DNA from: Saprospiraceae bacterium
Lineage (GTDB): Bacteria > Bacteroidota > Bacteroidia > Chitinophagales > Saprospiraceae
DNA length: 64,000 nt
Reading direction: 5' to 3'
Assembly: GCA_028279185.1 (NCBI GenBank)
Contig: JANQSS010000258.1
Span: 124,001-188,000, forward strand
The notes under the pieces are model-generated. The model saw only the letters and a list, made by a program, of their open reading frames with translations. It was not told the DNA's origin and ran no database searches. How positions within the stretch are numbered: position 1 is the first letter of the stretch; the number at the start of each line of letters is the position of its first letter. Made by a program: the position numbers and the translations under genes. Shown piece after piece: positions 36,368 to 44,762 of the stretch.

Positions 36368-37360
36368 TTATTTCTGTACATGCTCACGGCTCTTCATTAA
36401 TTCATCGTTAGCTATCCATGCAATAAAGTAAGGATTTTCTTTGTTACTTTTTTTCAGAATTATCATAAACGCTTTGTCAAAAATAAGTTTTTTGGGTACG
36501 GGTTTATCAAGTTCTGCATCACTATCTTTAGAAAGGTTCCAGGCTACGCTTTCTATACCCGCTCCTTTTTCGTCAATAACAAAAGCTATTCTTTGAACAG
36601 CCTCATCTATTACCAAATCGCTTTGCTTAGTGATCAATTTAACACCAATTAATTCTTCAATGCTATCTTCAAGATTGAATGAGATCACAGGTGCACTAAA
36701 CTGATCTTCAGCTAAAAACTTGTATCGCCAACCTTGTTTATCTTTTGCTTTCAAACTAGTCTTCTGGAGAAAGTCATCATAGTACTCAGCGAGAGATTCT
36801 CTGATTCTGCCTGTCCTATACAATATAATTTGTTCCTGTGCTAATTCTGGCTTAAGTCTCACAGAATAGTCGTTCTGATTGTTATAATGAATAACATCGA
36901 TTTGCCTTGAAGTCTTTCTTTTACATGTAGGGCAACCAAATGATTCTACTTCATTCTTCTCATTGAAGTTAATGATAGAATTATTTCTAGTCATTTCGTG
37001 TTTGAACGGGAGTAATTTGACGAATTCCGATTGCACCTTAATGACCCCTCTTTCGACACTAAAGCTGTTTGAATATTCATCATGTTCGAGAGTGCCAACA
37101 TGATCTTTGGACTCATTAATTAATTTTACGATTGCACTTTCCGTTGCCAATACACTTCCAGTTTCGTTTTTCAGATGATTCCACGCGAATAACAAAGTTG
37201 GACAATAAATACTATTTTTTCCGCTCTCAATATTTTGATCAAGAGTGTAGCAAAAGTTTGTCTGTTCAAGGCTTTCTATTTTTTGTAATGCTGGAAAATT
37301 CGACCCATTGCTGCAACCGGCAACAAAAAAGACTAATAGTATTTGAATATTCGTTCTCAT
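36368..37360 (-). CDS. Serpin-like lipoprotein (cassette c12)
   Basis: About 330 residues from Met at 37360 (the ORF start at 37378 is in the attC). The lipobox LVFFVAGC sits at the N-terminus. Residues 55-75 (NSIYCPTLLFAWNHLKNETGS) resemble the serpin breach region, 262-276 (RIAFVIDEKGAGIES) the hinge of the reactive-centre loop, and 297-325 (KKLIFDKAFMIILKK … PYFIAWIANDEL) the closing strands. A CPTC pair is at 149-152. A divergent serpin fold is an inference; inhibitor activity is unproven. Confidence 0.58.
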   Translation of the reverse strand: MRTNIQILLVFFVAGCSNGSNFPALQKIESLEQTNFCYTLDQNIESGKNSIYCPTLLFAWNHLKNETGSVLATESAIVKLINESKDHVGTLEHDEYSNSFSVERGVIKVQSEFVKLLPFKHEMTRNNSIINFNEKNEVESFGCPTCKRKTSRQIDVIHYNNQNDYSVRLKPELAQEQIILYRTGRIRESLAEYYDDFLQKTSLKAKDKQGWRYKFLAEDQFSAPVISFNLEDSIEELIGVKLITKQSDLVIDEAVQRIAFVIDEKGAGIESVAWNLSKDSDAELDKPVPKKLIFDKAFMIILKKSNKENPYFIAWIANDELMKSREHVQK

Positions 37361-37369
37361 TTGTTCAAT

Positions 37370-37441
37370 TACTGACAACGGTTAATGATACCTGCCGTCT
37401 GAGCTGTAAGCGAAGATGGCATGGTATCTAGTGTTAGTCAC
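37370..37441 (-). repeat. attC-like site of cassette c11
   Basis: Plus strand TACTGACAACGG … AGTGTTAGTCAC. Right core GTTAGTCAC pairs 9 of 9 with GTGACTAAC at 38009. The cassette gene's stop codon lies in this core. Confidence 0.9.
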
Positions 37442-37994
37442 TGGCTTTTTCAACTTTTCCAATTCTGTTAATCCAAAGATAATCACTAAGGCTCGGGTCC
37501 ACCAAGATCTTCTCTCCAGATTTCAGGTTCGTTAACTGGTTGAAATCGTGATCTTTGAAAAATGGATTTTCAACATATTGATGGAGATTCATTCCCCAGA
37601 GTTTCAGTTGACCAATTTTATGTTCAGCTTTGATTTTATCCTGTAATCTGTGCTTTAATATTAAATAGTTGGAAATGGAATTGAACATAGCAGAATATCC
37701 AACGCAGTTTGCTTGTTTTGAATTGATTAATTCATTTGGATTGTCAGAAGTTTGCTGGGATGTAAATTTCAATATGTTGCAAGTCAGTTGAGTCGAGATT
37801 TCCACTATTTTATTAATATCCATTTTTGTGCCCTTAACTTTTTCGTCAATTTTTTTAATAAGATCTTGATTTGTTATTTCAACGTTAACTCTTGTTCCAA
37901 TTTCGTCATATTTAATACTTGATCTATAAATGAATCCTCGAAGCAGGAAAATCATCAGAATTGATATTCCAATTATTTTAGTCGTTCTCTCCAT
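37434..37994 (-). CDS. Membrane-anchored transglutaminase-like protein (cassette c11)
   Basis: 186 residues: one N-terminal transmembrane helix (IIGISILMIFLLRGFIY) and a transglutaminase-like Cys-His-Asp arrangement, CVGYSAMFNSISNYL for the Cys, HQYVENPFFKDHDF for the His and LVDPSLSDYLW for the Asp. Such folds act as proteases or amidases or bind peptides. Target unknown. The stop TAA coincides with the attC core GTTAGTCAC. Confidence 0.7.
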   Translation of the reverse strand: MERTTKIIGISILMIFLLRGFIYRSSIKYDEIGTRVNVEITNQDLIKKIDEKVKGTKMDINKIVEISTQLTCNILKFTSQQTSDNPNELINSKQANCVGYSAMFNSISNYLILKHRLQDKIKAEHKIGQLKLWGMNLHQYVENPFFKDHDFNQLTNLKSGEKILVDPSLSDYLWINRIGKVEKASD

Positions 37995-38008
37995 TCTATT
38001 TCTTGCTT

Positions 38009-38080
38009 GTGACTAACGACCCGCATAAATGGCGCTTCGAGCTTTTGCTCGTAATGAACATTTTATGCATTGTTCTGCTC
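38009..38080 (-). repeat. attC-like site of cassette c10
   Basis: Plus strand GTGACTAACGAC … GCATTGTTCTGCTC. Right core GTTCTGCTC pairs 9 of 9 with GAGCAGAAC at 38785. Central stem GCGCTTCGAGC / GCTCG around TTTT. Confidence 0.9.
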
Positions 38081-38090
38081 AGTTTTCTTT

Positions 38091-38753
38091 TCATTTGAAT
38101 TTTAGGATGAATTTTTCTCTCTGTAATTCTTTTGGGTATTCCATTCCTTTTTCGTAGTGGCTTGTTGCAAAAACAACATAAATATCTTGGTTTATTTTTT
38201 CAATAGGGTAATTGTATTCACTTGCCTCATATTTTCTTTCATCTCGCTTATCTAAATCATAGATATTTTCAACTGTAACCTCTGCGTGAACAATTCCGCC
38301 TTTTGTAGTTACTCCTTTATCCATTCTGTACCAATCAATATTCTCATCGTAAAACCAAACTCCATGATAGGTTTGGTCTCCAACATAAATATCTTTGCTT
38401 TCATTAAATCTATCTTCGTTTCCTGTTTTTATTGAGACAAATCTGCAAATTTCGTTGATACCTTCAGCTGATTCTTCATCACATTTGAAAATATTCTCTG
38501 TTTCTGGATAATCGTAATAATGTGTTCCCCAAGAATTTGACACAAAAACATCTTTCGTTTTGATGAGTGTCAATTTGTATTTAAATGGTTTTTTCTTTAA
38601 CTGGATTACATTGTTTTTTTCTTTAACTAATTTCCCGTTCTGCACTAGTTCAACTTTAAAATAGGTTTCTTCTACTGACTTTTCACCTTTTTTCAATGTA
38701 CTACATGACAAAAACATTGCTATCGAAATTGTAATCAGAATTAGATTTTTCAT
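38091..38753 (-). CDS. Lipoprotein of unknown function (cassette c9/c10 unit)
   Basis: About 220 residues from Met at 38753; the first 17 codons of the longer frame lie in or next to the attC. Signal LITISIAMFLSCSTLK with lipobox LSC. The mature part has a beta-rich DVFVSNSWGTHYYDYPE and YVGDQTYHGVWFYDENIDW. No family recognised. Unit bounded by cores GAGCAGAAC (38785) and GTTCTGCTC (38072). Confidence 0.68.
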   Translation of the reverse strand: MKNLILITISIAMFLSCSTLKKGEKSVEETYFKVELVQNGKLVKEKNNVIQLKKKPFKYKLTLIKTKDVFVSNSWGTHYYDYPETENIFKCDEESAEGINEICRFVSIKTGNEDRFNESKDIYVGDQTYHGVWFYDENIDWYRMDKGVTTKGGIVHAEVTVENIYDLDKRDERKYEASEYNYPIEKINQDIYVVFATSHYEKGMEYPKELQREKFILKFK

Positions 38754-38784
38754 CTTAATTTTTTCGTTTATGTTTTTCTTAATT

Positions 38785-38857
38785 GAGCAGAACGGTAATG
38801 ACATATGGAGTAGCGAAGCGATAGCGAGTCATTCCAGCATGTCTAAAGTTATCTTTT
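38785..38857 (-). repeat. attC-like site of cassette c9
   Basis: Plus strand GAGCAGAACGG … AAAGTTATCTTTT. Right core GTTATCTTTT pairs 10 of 10 with AAAAGATAAC at 39533. Stem GACATATGGAGTAGCGAAGC / CGAGTCATTCCAGCATGTC with mismatches. Confidence 0.9.
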
Positions 38858-38860
38858 GTT

Positions 38861-39520
38861 TCAAAATTCCACATTTATCATTGGTGCATTTCCAAGTTCT
38901 ATTTCCTGAGTTTCGTCACGATTGGATACTTCTTCTGAGTTTAGATAATACACAACCTCAATATTCATCGTTTCAGCGTTAGCGCCCCTGTATACAACTG
39001 TTGTGTCTACGCTCGCTACAATATCCCTTATCGTTGTTTGTCCAAAATAAAGACCATCATCGCTGACAATTCGAATTCTTACTCTATTATAATCAATACT
39101 CGGTTCACCAGATATACACACATCAATATCGACCAATTCCTTCATTTGATATTCAAAGAAATTTGTTTCACCTTCCGCAATTCTAACTACACCTGATGAA
39201 TTTGGCCAAAATCTATCTGCAAAACGATACCTCAATTCGTACTTCTTTGCAGCTTCAGTTATAAATATTGTTAATGAAGTTCCTAGTGAATCCGTTCGTA
39301 AAGTTTCCAATCTGATTTCTTGGCTTGCAAAAGTAAACCCTTCTGAGTCCTCAACTAGATCAAAAGTGATGTCCACCATGGGATTCCCTGTAAAGGCATT
39401 TGTAGCTAGAATTTCAATTGAAGTTTCAGCTCCACCAACATCATCTTTGACACAGCCTAAGGTATTTATCATTAAAATTATTAATGAAGAAATTACTAGT
39501 GTTTGATATGCTTTTTTCAT
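38861..39520 (-). CDS. Lipoprotein of unknown function (cassette c9)
   Basis: About 219 residues from Met at 39520, since the longer open frame begins in the attC. Lipobox in LIILMINTLGCVKD. The rest is beta-rich and acidic (VDITFDLVEDSEGFTFAS, YELRYRFADRFWPN, VVRIAEGETNFFEYQMKEL), like carboxypeptidase-regulatory or Ig-like domains on Bacteroidota lipoproteins. Function unknown. Confidence 0.66.
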   Translation of the reverse strand: MKKAYQTLVISSLIILMINTLGCVKDDVGGAETSIEILATNAFTGNPMVDITFDLVEDSEGFTFASQEIRLETLRTDSLGTSLTIFITEAAKKYELRYRFADRFWPNSSGVVRIAEGETNFFEYQMKELVDIDVCISGEPSIDYNRVRIRIVSDDGLYFGQTTIRDIVASVDTTVVYRGANAETMNIEVVYYLNSEEVSNRDETQEIELGNAPMINVEF

Positions 39521-39532
39521 AATTGTTCTAAT

Positions 39533-39603
39533 AAAAGATAACGGTTCGGATATCAATCGTGCCGTCGCGAAGCGGGCATGATTTGATATCTAATGTTACT
39601 TGC
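39533..39603 (-). repeat. attC-like site of cassette c8
   Basis: Plus strand AAAAGATAACGG … AATGTTACTTGC. Right core GTTACTTGC pairs 9 of 9 with GCAAGTAAC at 41293. Stem GGATATCAATCGTGCC / GGCATGATTTGATATC. Confidence 0.92.
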
Positions 39604-39611
39604 TACCTTTT

Positions 39612-41153
39612 TTATTCCAACTTTATAAATTGTCCAAGACAAGCTTTGTCGTCTTGGACAATCGTCAGATTGTATACACTAGGTGGTAAATGAGAAATTT
39701 TCAAATAATTATTCCGTGTTCTAATAGCGCTTATTAATTGCCATCGTTGATTATGTATATATACAGTTTTCTCTACGTTCATATAATTTAAGGGGAGAAT
39801 CACGGTACTACTGGAAGGGCTTGAAACAAATCTACAATCTTCTCTTAATCGACTATATGTTGAGTTCTGTATATTATCAAGCTCTAACACCCAAAGGTCA
39901 AAAGAGCCATAGTTGTTCTGGACATCCGCATCCATGGATTTCGATCCCCCAAATAGCACTATTGTCCCATCACTCAACAACAAAAGATCGTCTATTACAT
40001 CATCTTCACTTCCCCCAAAGTTCTGTTCCTGCAGCACGCCTCCACTTTGATTCATCTCAACCAACCAGGCATCCCTTTCACCATAGTTATTGTCAAGATC
40101 AAAATCATCGGATCGTGAAAATCCTCCCAAAATGATTGTTCCAACATTTGTTTCTTCGATAGAAACGATTCTATCAAAATCGGATCCACCAATACTTTTC
40201 TCCCAAACAAAGTTCAAATTGGAGTCAATTTTCGCAACCCAAGCATCATAACTGCCGTAATTTTGACTCATATTCCCGTCATTAGAAGTAGTAGGACCAC
40301 TAATCAAGTAGTGATAATCTTCTGTTTCGAAAACAACTGGCCATAATTCTGCTCTGCTTCCTCCAAATACAGCACTCGATAAAATCACACCATCTTCATC
40401 GATTTTAAATAACCAAAAATCCGTACTTGTCCCAGAAGTACCGACATCCAAATCATTTGAATTACTTGATGCCGATATAAGAAAATCGCCATTGGTTAGT
40501 TCAATGATATTTTCAGGAAAGTCATAACCAGATCCTCCATAATTCTTTTGCCAAATCAAATTACCAAGCCGATCAATTCTCATTATTATGACGTCTCTTT
40601 CACCGTAATTATGTTTAAAATCTCCATTTCTCGAGTCTGACGAAAGTAATACGAGAAAATCTCCATTTTCAATTTCCAAAATTCTCCTGCCAAAATCATT
40701 GCCTGAACCACCAAATGTTTTGCTCCATAAAATATTACCAAGATGATCTAACTTCAATATCCAAACATCATTCTCGCCGTTATTCTTAGGCACATGACCA
40801 TCTTTAGACCTGCTCGAACCACAGAAAACGAATCCGTCGTCACTTGTATATATAATATCCACATTATCATCATCTTGTGATCCGCCAAAACTAGTTTCTG
40901 AAATTAAATTTCCACTACTATCTATCTTGATCAACCACATATCCCTACCACCAAGATTTAAACTGACATCGTTATCAGATGAAACTGAAATGCCTAAAAC
41001 ATAATATCCGCCATCCATCAGCTTAATAGCTTTTCTCGTGCCATCAGCTCCACTGCCGCCATAACTTCGCTCCCAGGATATATCCACTTGACATTGTGCG
41101 TACTCTTGACCGAAAATCATTAAACAAAACAATACGTTTCTTAAAAGCTCCAT
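39612..41153 (-). CDS. Secreted repeat protein, delta-60/WD-like (cassette c8)
   Basis: About 513 residues from Met at 41153 (MELLRNVLFCLMIFGQEYA is a signal peptide). Seven or so ~55-residue repeats share the pattern WxKxYGGSGxD … DGGYYVLGxSxSxDxD … GxxDxWLxKIDSxGN, a beta-propeller of the delta-60/bacterial kelch type. The C-terminal ~70 residues (YNLTIVQDDKACLGQFIKL) look like a sorting domain. Probably exported by type IX. The longer start was rejected as cassette leader sequence. Confidence 0.78.
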   Translation of the reverse strand: MELLRNVLFCLMIFGQEYAQCQVDISWERSYGGSGADGTRKAIKLMDGGYYVLGISVSSDNDVSLNLGGRDMWLIKIDSSGNLISETSFGGSQDDDNVDIIYTSDDGFVFCGSSRSKDGHVPKNNGENDVWILKLDHLGNILWSKTFGGSGNDFGRRILEIENGDFLVLLSSDSRNGDFKHNYGERDVIIMRIDRLGNLIWQKNYGGSGYDFPENIIELTNGDFLISASSNSNDLDVGTSGTSTDFWLFKIDEDGVILSSAVFGGSRAELWPVVFETEDYHYLISGPTTSNDGNMSQNYGSYDAWVAKIDSNLNFVWEKSIGGSDFDRIVSIEETNVGTIILGGFSRSDDFDLDNNYGERDAWLVEMNQSGGVLQEQNFGGSEDDVIDDLLLLSDGTIVLFGGSKSMDADVQNNYGSFDLWVLELDNIQNSTYSRLREDCRFVSSPSSSTVILPLNYMNVEKTVYIHNQRWQLISAIRTRNNYLKISHLPPSVYNLTIVQDDKACLGQFIKLE

Positions 41154-41292
41154 AGGAATTACAATTTTAAAATAGTACATAAGAAATAAAATTCGCAATA
41201 ATGTTCAATGCTCAAATGGCTGTATCTTCTGATCCGCATGTTTGATTCGTTTAACATTATTCGAACTTTTGTAATAAATAAGTTTCTTGGTT

Positions 41293-41365
41293 GCAAGTAA
41301 CGTATTGGTGATATGTGGCAGACGCAGCGTAGCAAGTCTGACATCATGATCACTTGTTATAGATT
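41293..41365 (-). repeat. attC-like site of cassette c7
   Basis: Plus strand GCAAGTAACG … CACTTGTTATAGATT. Right core GTTATAGATT pairs 9 of 10 with GATCTATAAC at 42013. Stem GTGGCAGACGCAGCGTAGC / GCAAGTCTGACATC. Confidence 0.87.
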
Positions 41366-41370
41366 GTGTT

Positions 41371-41997
41371 TCATTTACTTGTGATTTCATGAATCAATAA
41401 GTAAATCTTATTTAACTCAATAGGGTTTACTTCATGTTTATCTTTCATCATAACCACAAAATATTCGAGATCCAATTCTCCATTTTCTTTAACTTTTCGA
41501 GGTAAATCAAAATACTTCTTTAGCTCATAATCTCCAATCATCGAATTTTCTGTTATTTCAAAGTTTGAGGATTTATTGATAAAATTAAAGGCGATGACAT
41601 TTGCATCTCTGACTTTAAATGTGTCTCTGACATAGACAAATTGATTCTTTGGGTTAATATGGTAAGCTTCTACTACATTGATGCTATCAATAATTTCGCT
41701 ATTGAATTCTTCCAATTCCTCTGCTGGTACCCAAAGTTCTGTATGATGCTCAAGTCCAACTTTTTCGACTTTGTACTTGGACAAATATTTCTTACTTAAT
41801 TCGAATTCAGTTACAAAACCGTTTTTATATGTTGGCAAGTTCCATTCTCTTGTGATTTGACTCGCGTATTCTTGGTTTGTTACTGGATAGAAAATTGGTT
41901 GTTCTGGCAGTCTTGGGGGAAATTTTTTCCAGTTTGTTTCTTGAATCAAATCAAGTTCAGCTTTGTTTACGGGTCTATATAGTTTAGTAGTTTCCAT
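41371..41997 (-). CDS. Conserved cytoplasmic protein, unknown family (cassette c7)
   Basis: 208 residues, no signal. N-terminal LYRPVNKAELDLIQETNWKKF and FYPVTNQEYASQITREWNL, then VGLEHHTELWVPAEELEEFN. I have the impression of a widespread family whose first half resembles an ADP-ribosyltransferase-like or toxin-like fold, but no catalytic triad can be named with confidence. Sole gene of the cassette. Confidence 0.68.
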   Translation of the reverse strand: METTKLYRPVNKAELDLIQETNWKKFPPRLPEQPIFYPVTNQEYASQITREWNLPTYKNGFVTEFELSKKYLSKYKVEKVGLEHHTELWVPAEELEEFNSEIIDSINVVEAYHINPKNQFVYVRDTFKVRDANVIAFNFINKSSNFEITENSMIGDYELKKYFDLPRKVKENGELDLEYFVVMMKDKHEVNPIELNKIYLLIHEITSK

Positions 41998-42012
41998 TTT
42001 TTAATTCTTCAT

Positions 42013-42087
42013 GATCTATAACGGATGATGGTATGCAGCGTCTCTCGACGTAGGAGAGATATGCTGTCATCACCTATTGTTATGTGC
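42013..42087 (-). repeat. attC-like site of cassette c6
   Basis: Plus strand GATCTATAACGG … TATTGTTATGTGC. Right core GTTATGTGC pairs 8 of 9 with ACACATAAC at 43286. Stem CAGCGTCTCTCGACG / GGAGAGATATGCTG, shared with the site at 34362. Confidence 0.88.
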
Positions 42088-42091
42088 TTTT

Positions 42092-42454
42092 TCACTTTAT
42101 TGAGTTATTAATTATTTTATCGTACGAGGCTACATATCGATCAATATCTCTTATTTTATTCATAAGATTATTCACTTCTATTCTTCTTACCGTTAGATTT
42201 TTATTCAAATCGCCTTCGTGTACTATAAGGTGTCTACTTTCAACAGCTTTTTCAATGTTTTCAAGAAGTCTATTGTTTTGGCTTAATTCTTCTGCATTCT
42301 GACTTAAATCCTTAATGCCATAACATAAGTATAACTTGTCAATCTTTTGAACGTTTTGAGTCACATATTTTGTTAATTTAAAATTCACTTTTTCTTTTAT
42401 TTTTCTAAGCGGCTTATGGTCTTTGAGTAGATTTATTGATTCTTGATATATCAA
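42092..42454 (-). CDS. C-terminal half of a split HEPN protein (cassette c6)
   Basis: 120 codons from a TTG, overlapping the stop of the upstream frame. It carries ESRHLIVHEGD, an R74-x4-H79 HEPN RNase motif, preceded by PLRKIKEKVN. With the frame 42451-42711 it reads as one HEPN protein of the RiboL-PSP type (about 205 residues) interrupted by a -1 frame change. No slippery heptamer is obvious, so a mutation is as likely as programmed frameshifting. As it stands the motif-bearing half may not be translated with its N-terminal half. Confidence 0.62.
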   Translation of the reverse strand: MIYQESINLLKDHKPLRKIKEKVNFKLTKYVTQNVQKIDKLYLCYGIKDLSQNAEELSQNNRLLENIEKAVESRHLIVHEGDLNKNLTVRRIEVNNLMNKIRDIDRYVASYDKIINNSIK

Positions 42455-42711
42455 GCCAGGTTCTTTAATAATTTCAGATAAATCTCTGGATGCACCTTTT
42501 TCTTTAGATAAGGAATGAGAATATCCATAAACTTACTTGTGAAGTAATTATCCATTGTCGCAACTTTTAAAACCAAAACTACACTTAGTATATCAAGATG
42601 CTTGAATTTACCTTTGCTTAAGCTTTTCGGATTTCCGTTTAATTCCTTAAATAATCTGACTAATGAGTCACATCTTTTAGTAATAATCGTGTATTTCTGG
42701 ATTGCATTCAT
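42451..42711 (-). CDS. N-terminal half of a split HEPN protein (cassette c6)
   Basis: 86 residues. FKHLDILSVVLVLKVATMDNYFTSKFMDILIPYLKKK matches the first helices of RiboL-PSP-HEPN-like domains. Its stop TGA overlaps the TTG of the following frame, which carries the RxxxxH catalytic motif. It overlaps the upstream HEPN-like gene by 4 bp (ATGA-type). Read alone it lacks any active site. Confidence 0.62.
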   Translation of the reverse strand: MNAIQKYTIITKRCDSLVRLFKELNGNPKSLSKGKFKHLDILSVVLVLKVATMDNYFTSKFMDILIPYLKKKVHPEIYLKLLKNLA

Positions 42712-43274
42712 TCCGTCTTATTCTGATTTTGAGATGTGTTTACCCAAGAATCAAATGATTTCTTTATGAGAATATTAAACCAAGAACATACTTCTTGACA
42801 AAGTTTTATTTCTTCATCCGAAATTTCAAAACTTTCAGAGTCTTTGGGATGTGTTATTCTATTTCTTATTTTTTTAGCTTCTATTAAATTTGTCCAATTT
42901 GCTGTACCAGTCCCTAATTCAATATGGCCTACAAATAACCTATTAAGAGTTTTAAAAATAAATTTTAAGTTGTCCAACAAGTTTAAATGTAAAGCTGTTT
43001 TCTTTATAGAGCCATTTGATTTTAATTCAAACATTTCTTCTCTTAATATTAGAAGTTCTCCAATCTCTATTGACCTAACATTAGATTTAGGAGCTTCAGC
43101 ATTTAGACAAACCTGCTTTAATATCCATATTGTTCCCTCTATATAGGAGAATAAAGTTCTAACATAAGTTCTCCTTGCAAATTGTGAAGACTTATTTGAA
43201 TTCAATAAGATTTCGGACTCGAACGCATCTTCAAGTAAAGGATTTAATGATTTTTTTATATCTCGTAATTTCAT
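42708..43274 (-). CDS. HEPN-like protein (cassette c6)
   Basis: 188 residues, all-helical in appearance. R137-N-R-I-T-H142 (in AKKIRNRITHPKD) is the RNxxxH motif of HEPN ribonucleases, followed by helices DEEIKLCQEVCSWFN. HEPN proteins are often toxins in toxin-antitoxin or abortive-infection systems. The next two frames overlap it and together encode a second HEPN protein, so the cassette holds a HEPN pair. Which one is toxin is unknown. Confidence 0.68.
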   Translation of the reverse strand: MKLRDIKKSLNPLLEDAFESEILLNSNKSSQFARRTYVRTLFSYIEGTIWILKQVCLNAEAPKSNVRSIEIGELLILREEMFELKSNGSIKKTALHLNLLDNLKFIFKTLNRLFVGHIELGTGTANWTNLIEAKKIRNRITHPKDSESFEISDEEIKLCQEVCSWFNILIKKSFDSWVNTSQNQNKTE

Positions 43275-43285
43275 TTATTCTAATT

Positions 43286-43354
43286 ACACATAACGGTTAG
43301 TGTATGAAGCGTAGTGGCGATTAGCCACTATGATTTTATACACCTTGTTAGCGG
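43286..43354 (-). repeat. attC-like site of cassette c5
   Basis: Plus strand ACACATAACGG … CTTGTTAGCGG. Right core GTTAGCGG pairs 8 of 8 with CCGCTAAC at 44090. Stem GCGTAGTGGCGATTAGCCACTATG. Confidence 0.88.
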
Positions 43355-44079
43355 TTTTTATCTACAAATCTTGCAAAAATCCCTTGTTTTTTATTCTTAA
43401 TCACCCAAATCAATTTAGATGGATGTCTCTCTATAAGTTGATTTGGACCATATTTTCCCCATGCAAAACCATCTTTATTTTCACTTTTCCTTAGATCAGC
43501 TATTGTCCAATTGTCACCAACATATTTTGAAAGAAAAATTCGAAATTCAGGATTGGCATTAATGAATTCTTTTTTCGAAACTGTAGAACCGCCACTTTTC
43601 CATATTGAGAAGGCTGTTTTGTCGTGTATCTCGTTTAAATGGTTGTTAGATGGGTCTTTATAGAATTCTAATAAATGAAATAGGAATTCATTCAAGCTTT
43701 GAGAATTCAATACTATTACTGCTGGATCATGACAGCTAAAAAAGACTTTACCTAGATTTCCATTATCATCAAGGTCAAGAACCCAATAATTCCCAAAACC
43801 ATCATGTGCCAAAGCCGTTGCATTCGGTGTAAGTTCGCTGTATCCGTAGCACGTCGCATTGTCAAAGATTATAGGTGATGGTCCATAACCTTCCCATCCA
43901 GATGTTACTCTGAGAATTTCAATCAATTCAGGATCAATCGTTTTATTTGGAAATTGACTTTTATAGTCTTCAATTTCTTCTTTAGTTAAACCTTTTTGGA
44001 ATTCAAGCTTAAATTCTTGTCCATCTTCATCAATGAATGTGGATTCTCTTAGCTCTTGTATGATTTCAAGATTTGTCAT
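43348..44079 (-). CDS. SMI1/KNR4-family protein (cassette c5)
   Basis: 243 residues. GLTKEEIEDYKSQFPNKTIDPELIEILRVTSGWEGYG opens the SUKH fold; ALAHDGFGNYWVLDLDDNGN and KVFFSCHDPAVIVLNSQSLNEFL are its middle and closing strands. The C-terminal ~70 residues add a variable extension (NPEFRIFLSKYVGDNWTIADLRK). These proteins are often immunity factors, and no toxin partner is adjacent. Its leader from the cassette edge is only ~17 nt. Confidence 0.82.
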   Translation of the reverse strand: MTNLEIIQELRESTFIDEDGQEFKLEFQKGLTKEEIEDYKSQFPNKTIDPELIEILRVTSGWEGYGPSPIIFDNATCYGYSELTPNATALAHDGFGNYWVLDLDDNGNLGKVFFSCHDPAVIVLNSQSLNEFLFHLLEFYKDPSNNHLNEIHDKTAFSIWKSGGSTVSKKEFINANPEFRIFLSKYVGDNWTIADLRKSENKDGFAWGKYGPNQLIERHPSKLIWVIKNKKQGIFARFVDKNR

Positions 44080-44089
44080 TTTTTAATTA

Positions 44090-44161
44090 CCGCTAACGGT
44101 CTCGCATAAACGCAGTAACGACCGTATGGGAGTTATTGCCGTTTTATGCATTGTTAGCTGC
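44090..44161 (-). repeat. attC-like site of cassette c4
   Basis: Plus strand CCGCTAACGG … CATTGTTAGCTGC. Right core GTTAGCTGC pairs 9 of 9 with GCAGCTAAC at 44689. Stem CGCATAAACGCAGTAACGACC / GGAGTTATTGCCGTTTTATGC. Confidence 0.92.
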
Positions 44162-44666
44162 TGGCTTCTTTTTTATTTAATATTTCTTCAATTGGATGAG
44201 AATCGTAAATTGTATTTTGATGTGTTATTTCTTTACCTCTTTTCTCGATTCTGTTTTTAATCAATTTACAAATTTCATCATACTCATTTTGTCTTGAATG
44301 AAAATTTGGCATTGGATAGAATTCTGGATTTAATTTCAAATTTGCAATTATCTTTATTTCCTTTCCATTAAAGGCTTCTATATCTACTGAGATTAAATCG
44401 TATTTGACACCTGTATAAAAAACTGATTTGTCTGATTTTTGAGATGTTCTCATCATGCTATTTATCAAATCTGTTTTGTCATCCAAATATTTGTATCCAA
44501 GAATTCCGTTTGCTTTAATTTCTTTCTTTGAAGGTATTTCATCGAAACTTTGTCCGATAATTAAGAACCCAAATTTTTCATTTTCATTTTCGGTGATTGA
44601 ATGATGAAGTATTAAACCAAATTTTTGGTCTTTGTCTTCTAAAATTATACAATCACCTTTTTTCAT
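44154..44666 (-). CDS. Cytoplasmic protein of unknown family (cassette c4)
   Basis: 170 residues starting MKKGDCIILEDKDQKFGLIL, then FGFLIIGQSFDEIPSKKEIKANGILGYKYL and a charged C-terminus. No signal or catalytic motif is recognised. The first half resembles short beta-strand pairs of ligand-binding folds. Its stop overlaps the attC core at 44153-44161. Sole gene of the cassette. Confidence 0.66.
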   Translation of the reverse strand: MKKGDCIILEDKDQKFGLILHHSITENENEKFGFLIIGQSFDEIPSKKEIKANGILGYKYLDDKTDLINSMMRTSQKSDKSVFYTGVKYDLISVDIEAFNGKEIKIIANLKLNPEFYPMPNFHSRQNEYDEICKLIKNRIEKRGKEITHQNTIYDSHPIEEILNKKEASS

Positions 44667-44688
44667 GGGTTTTCTTTTTTTTTTGCTT

Positions 44689-44757
44689 GCAGCTAACGGA
44701 GCTGTGGTATGCGGCGTAGGCGTTAGCCTATGATGTCATCACCACTTGTTATAGCAC
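44689..44757 (-). repeat. attC-like site of cassette c3
   Basis: Plus strand GCAGCTAACGG … CTTGTTATAGCAC. Right core GTTATAGCAC pairs 10 of 10 with GTGCTATAAC at 46099. Stem GTGGTATGCGGCGTAGGCG / GCCTATGATGTCATCAC. Confidence 0.93.
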
Positions 44758-44762
44758 GTTTT

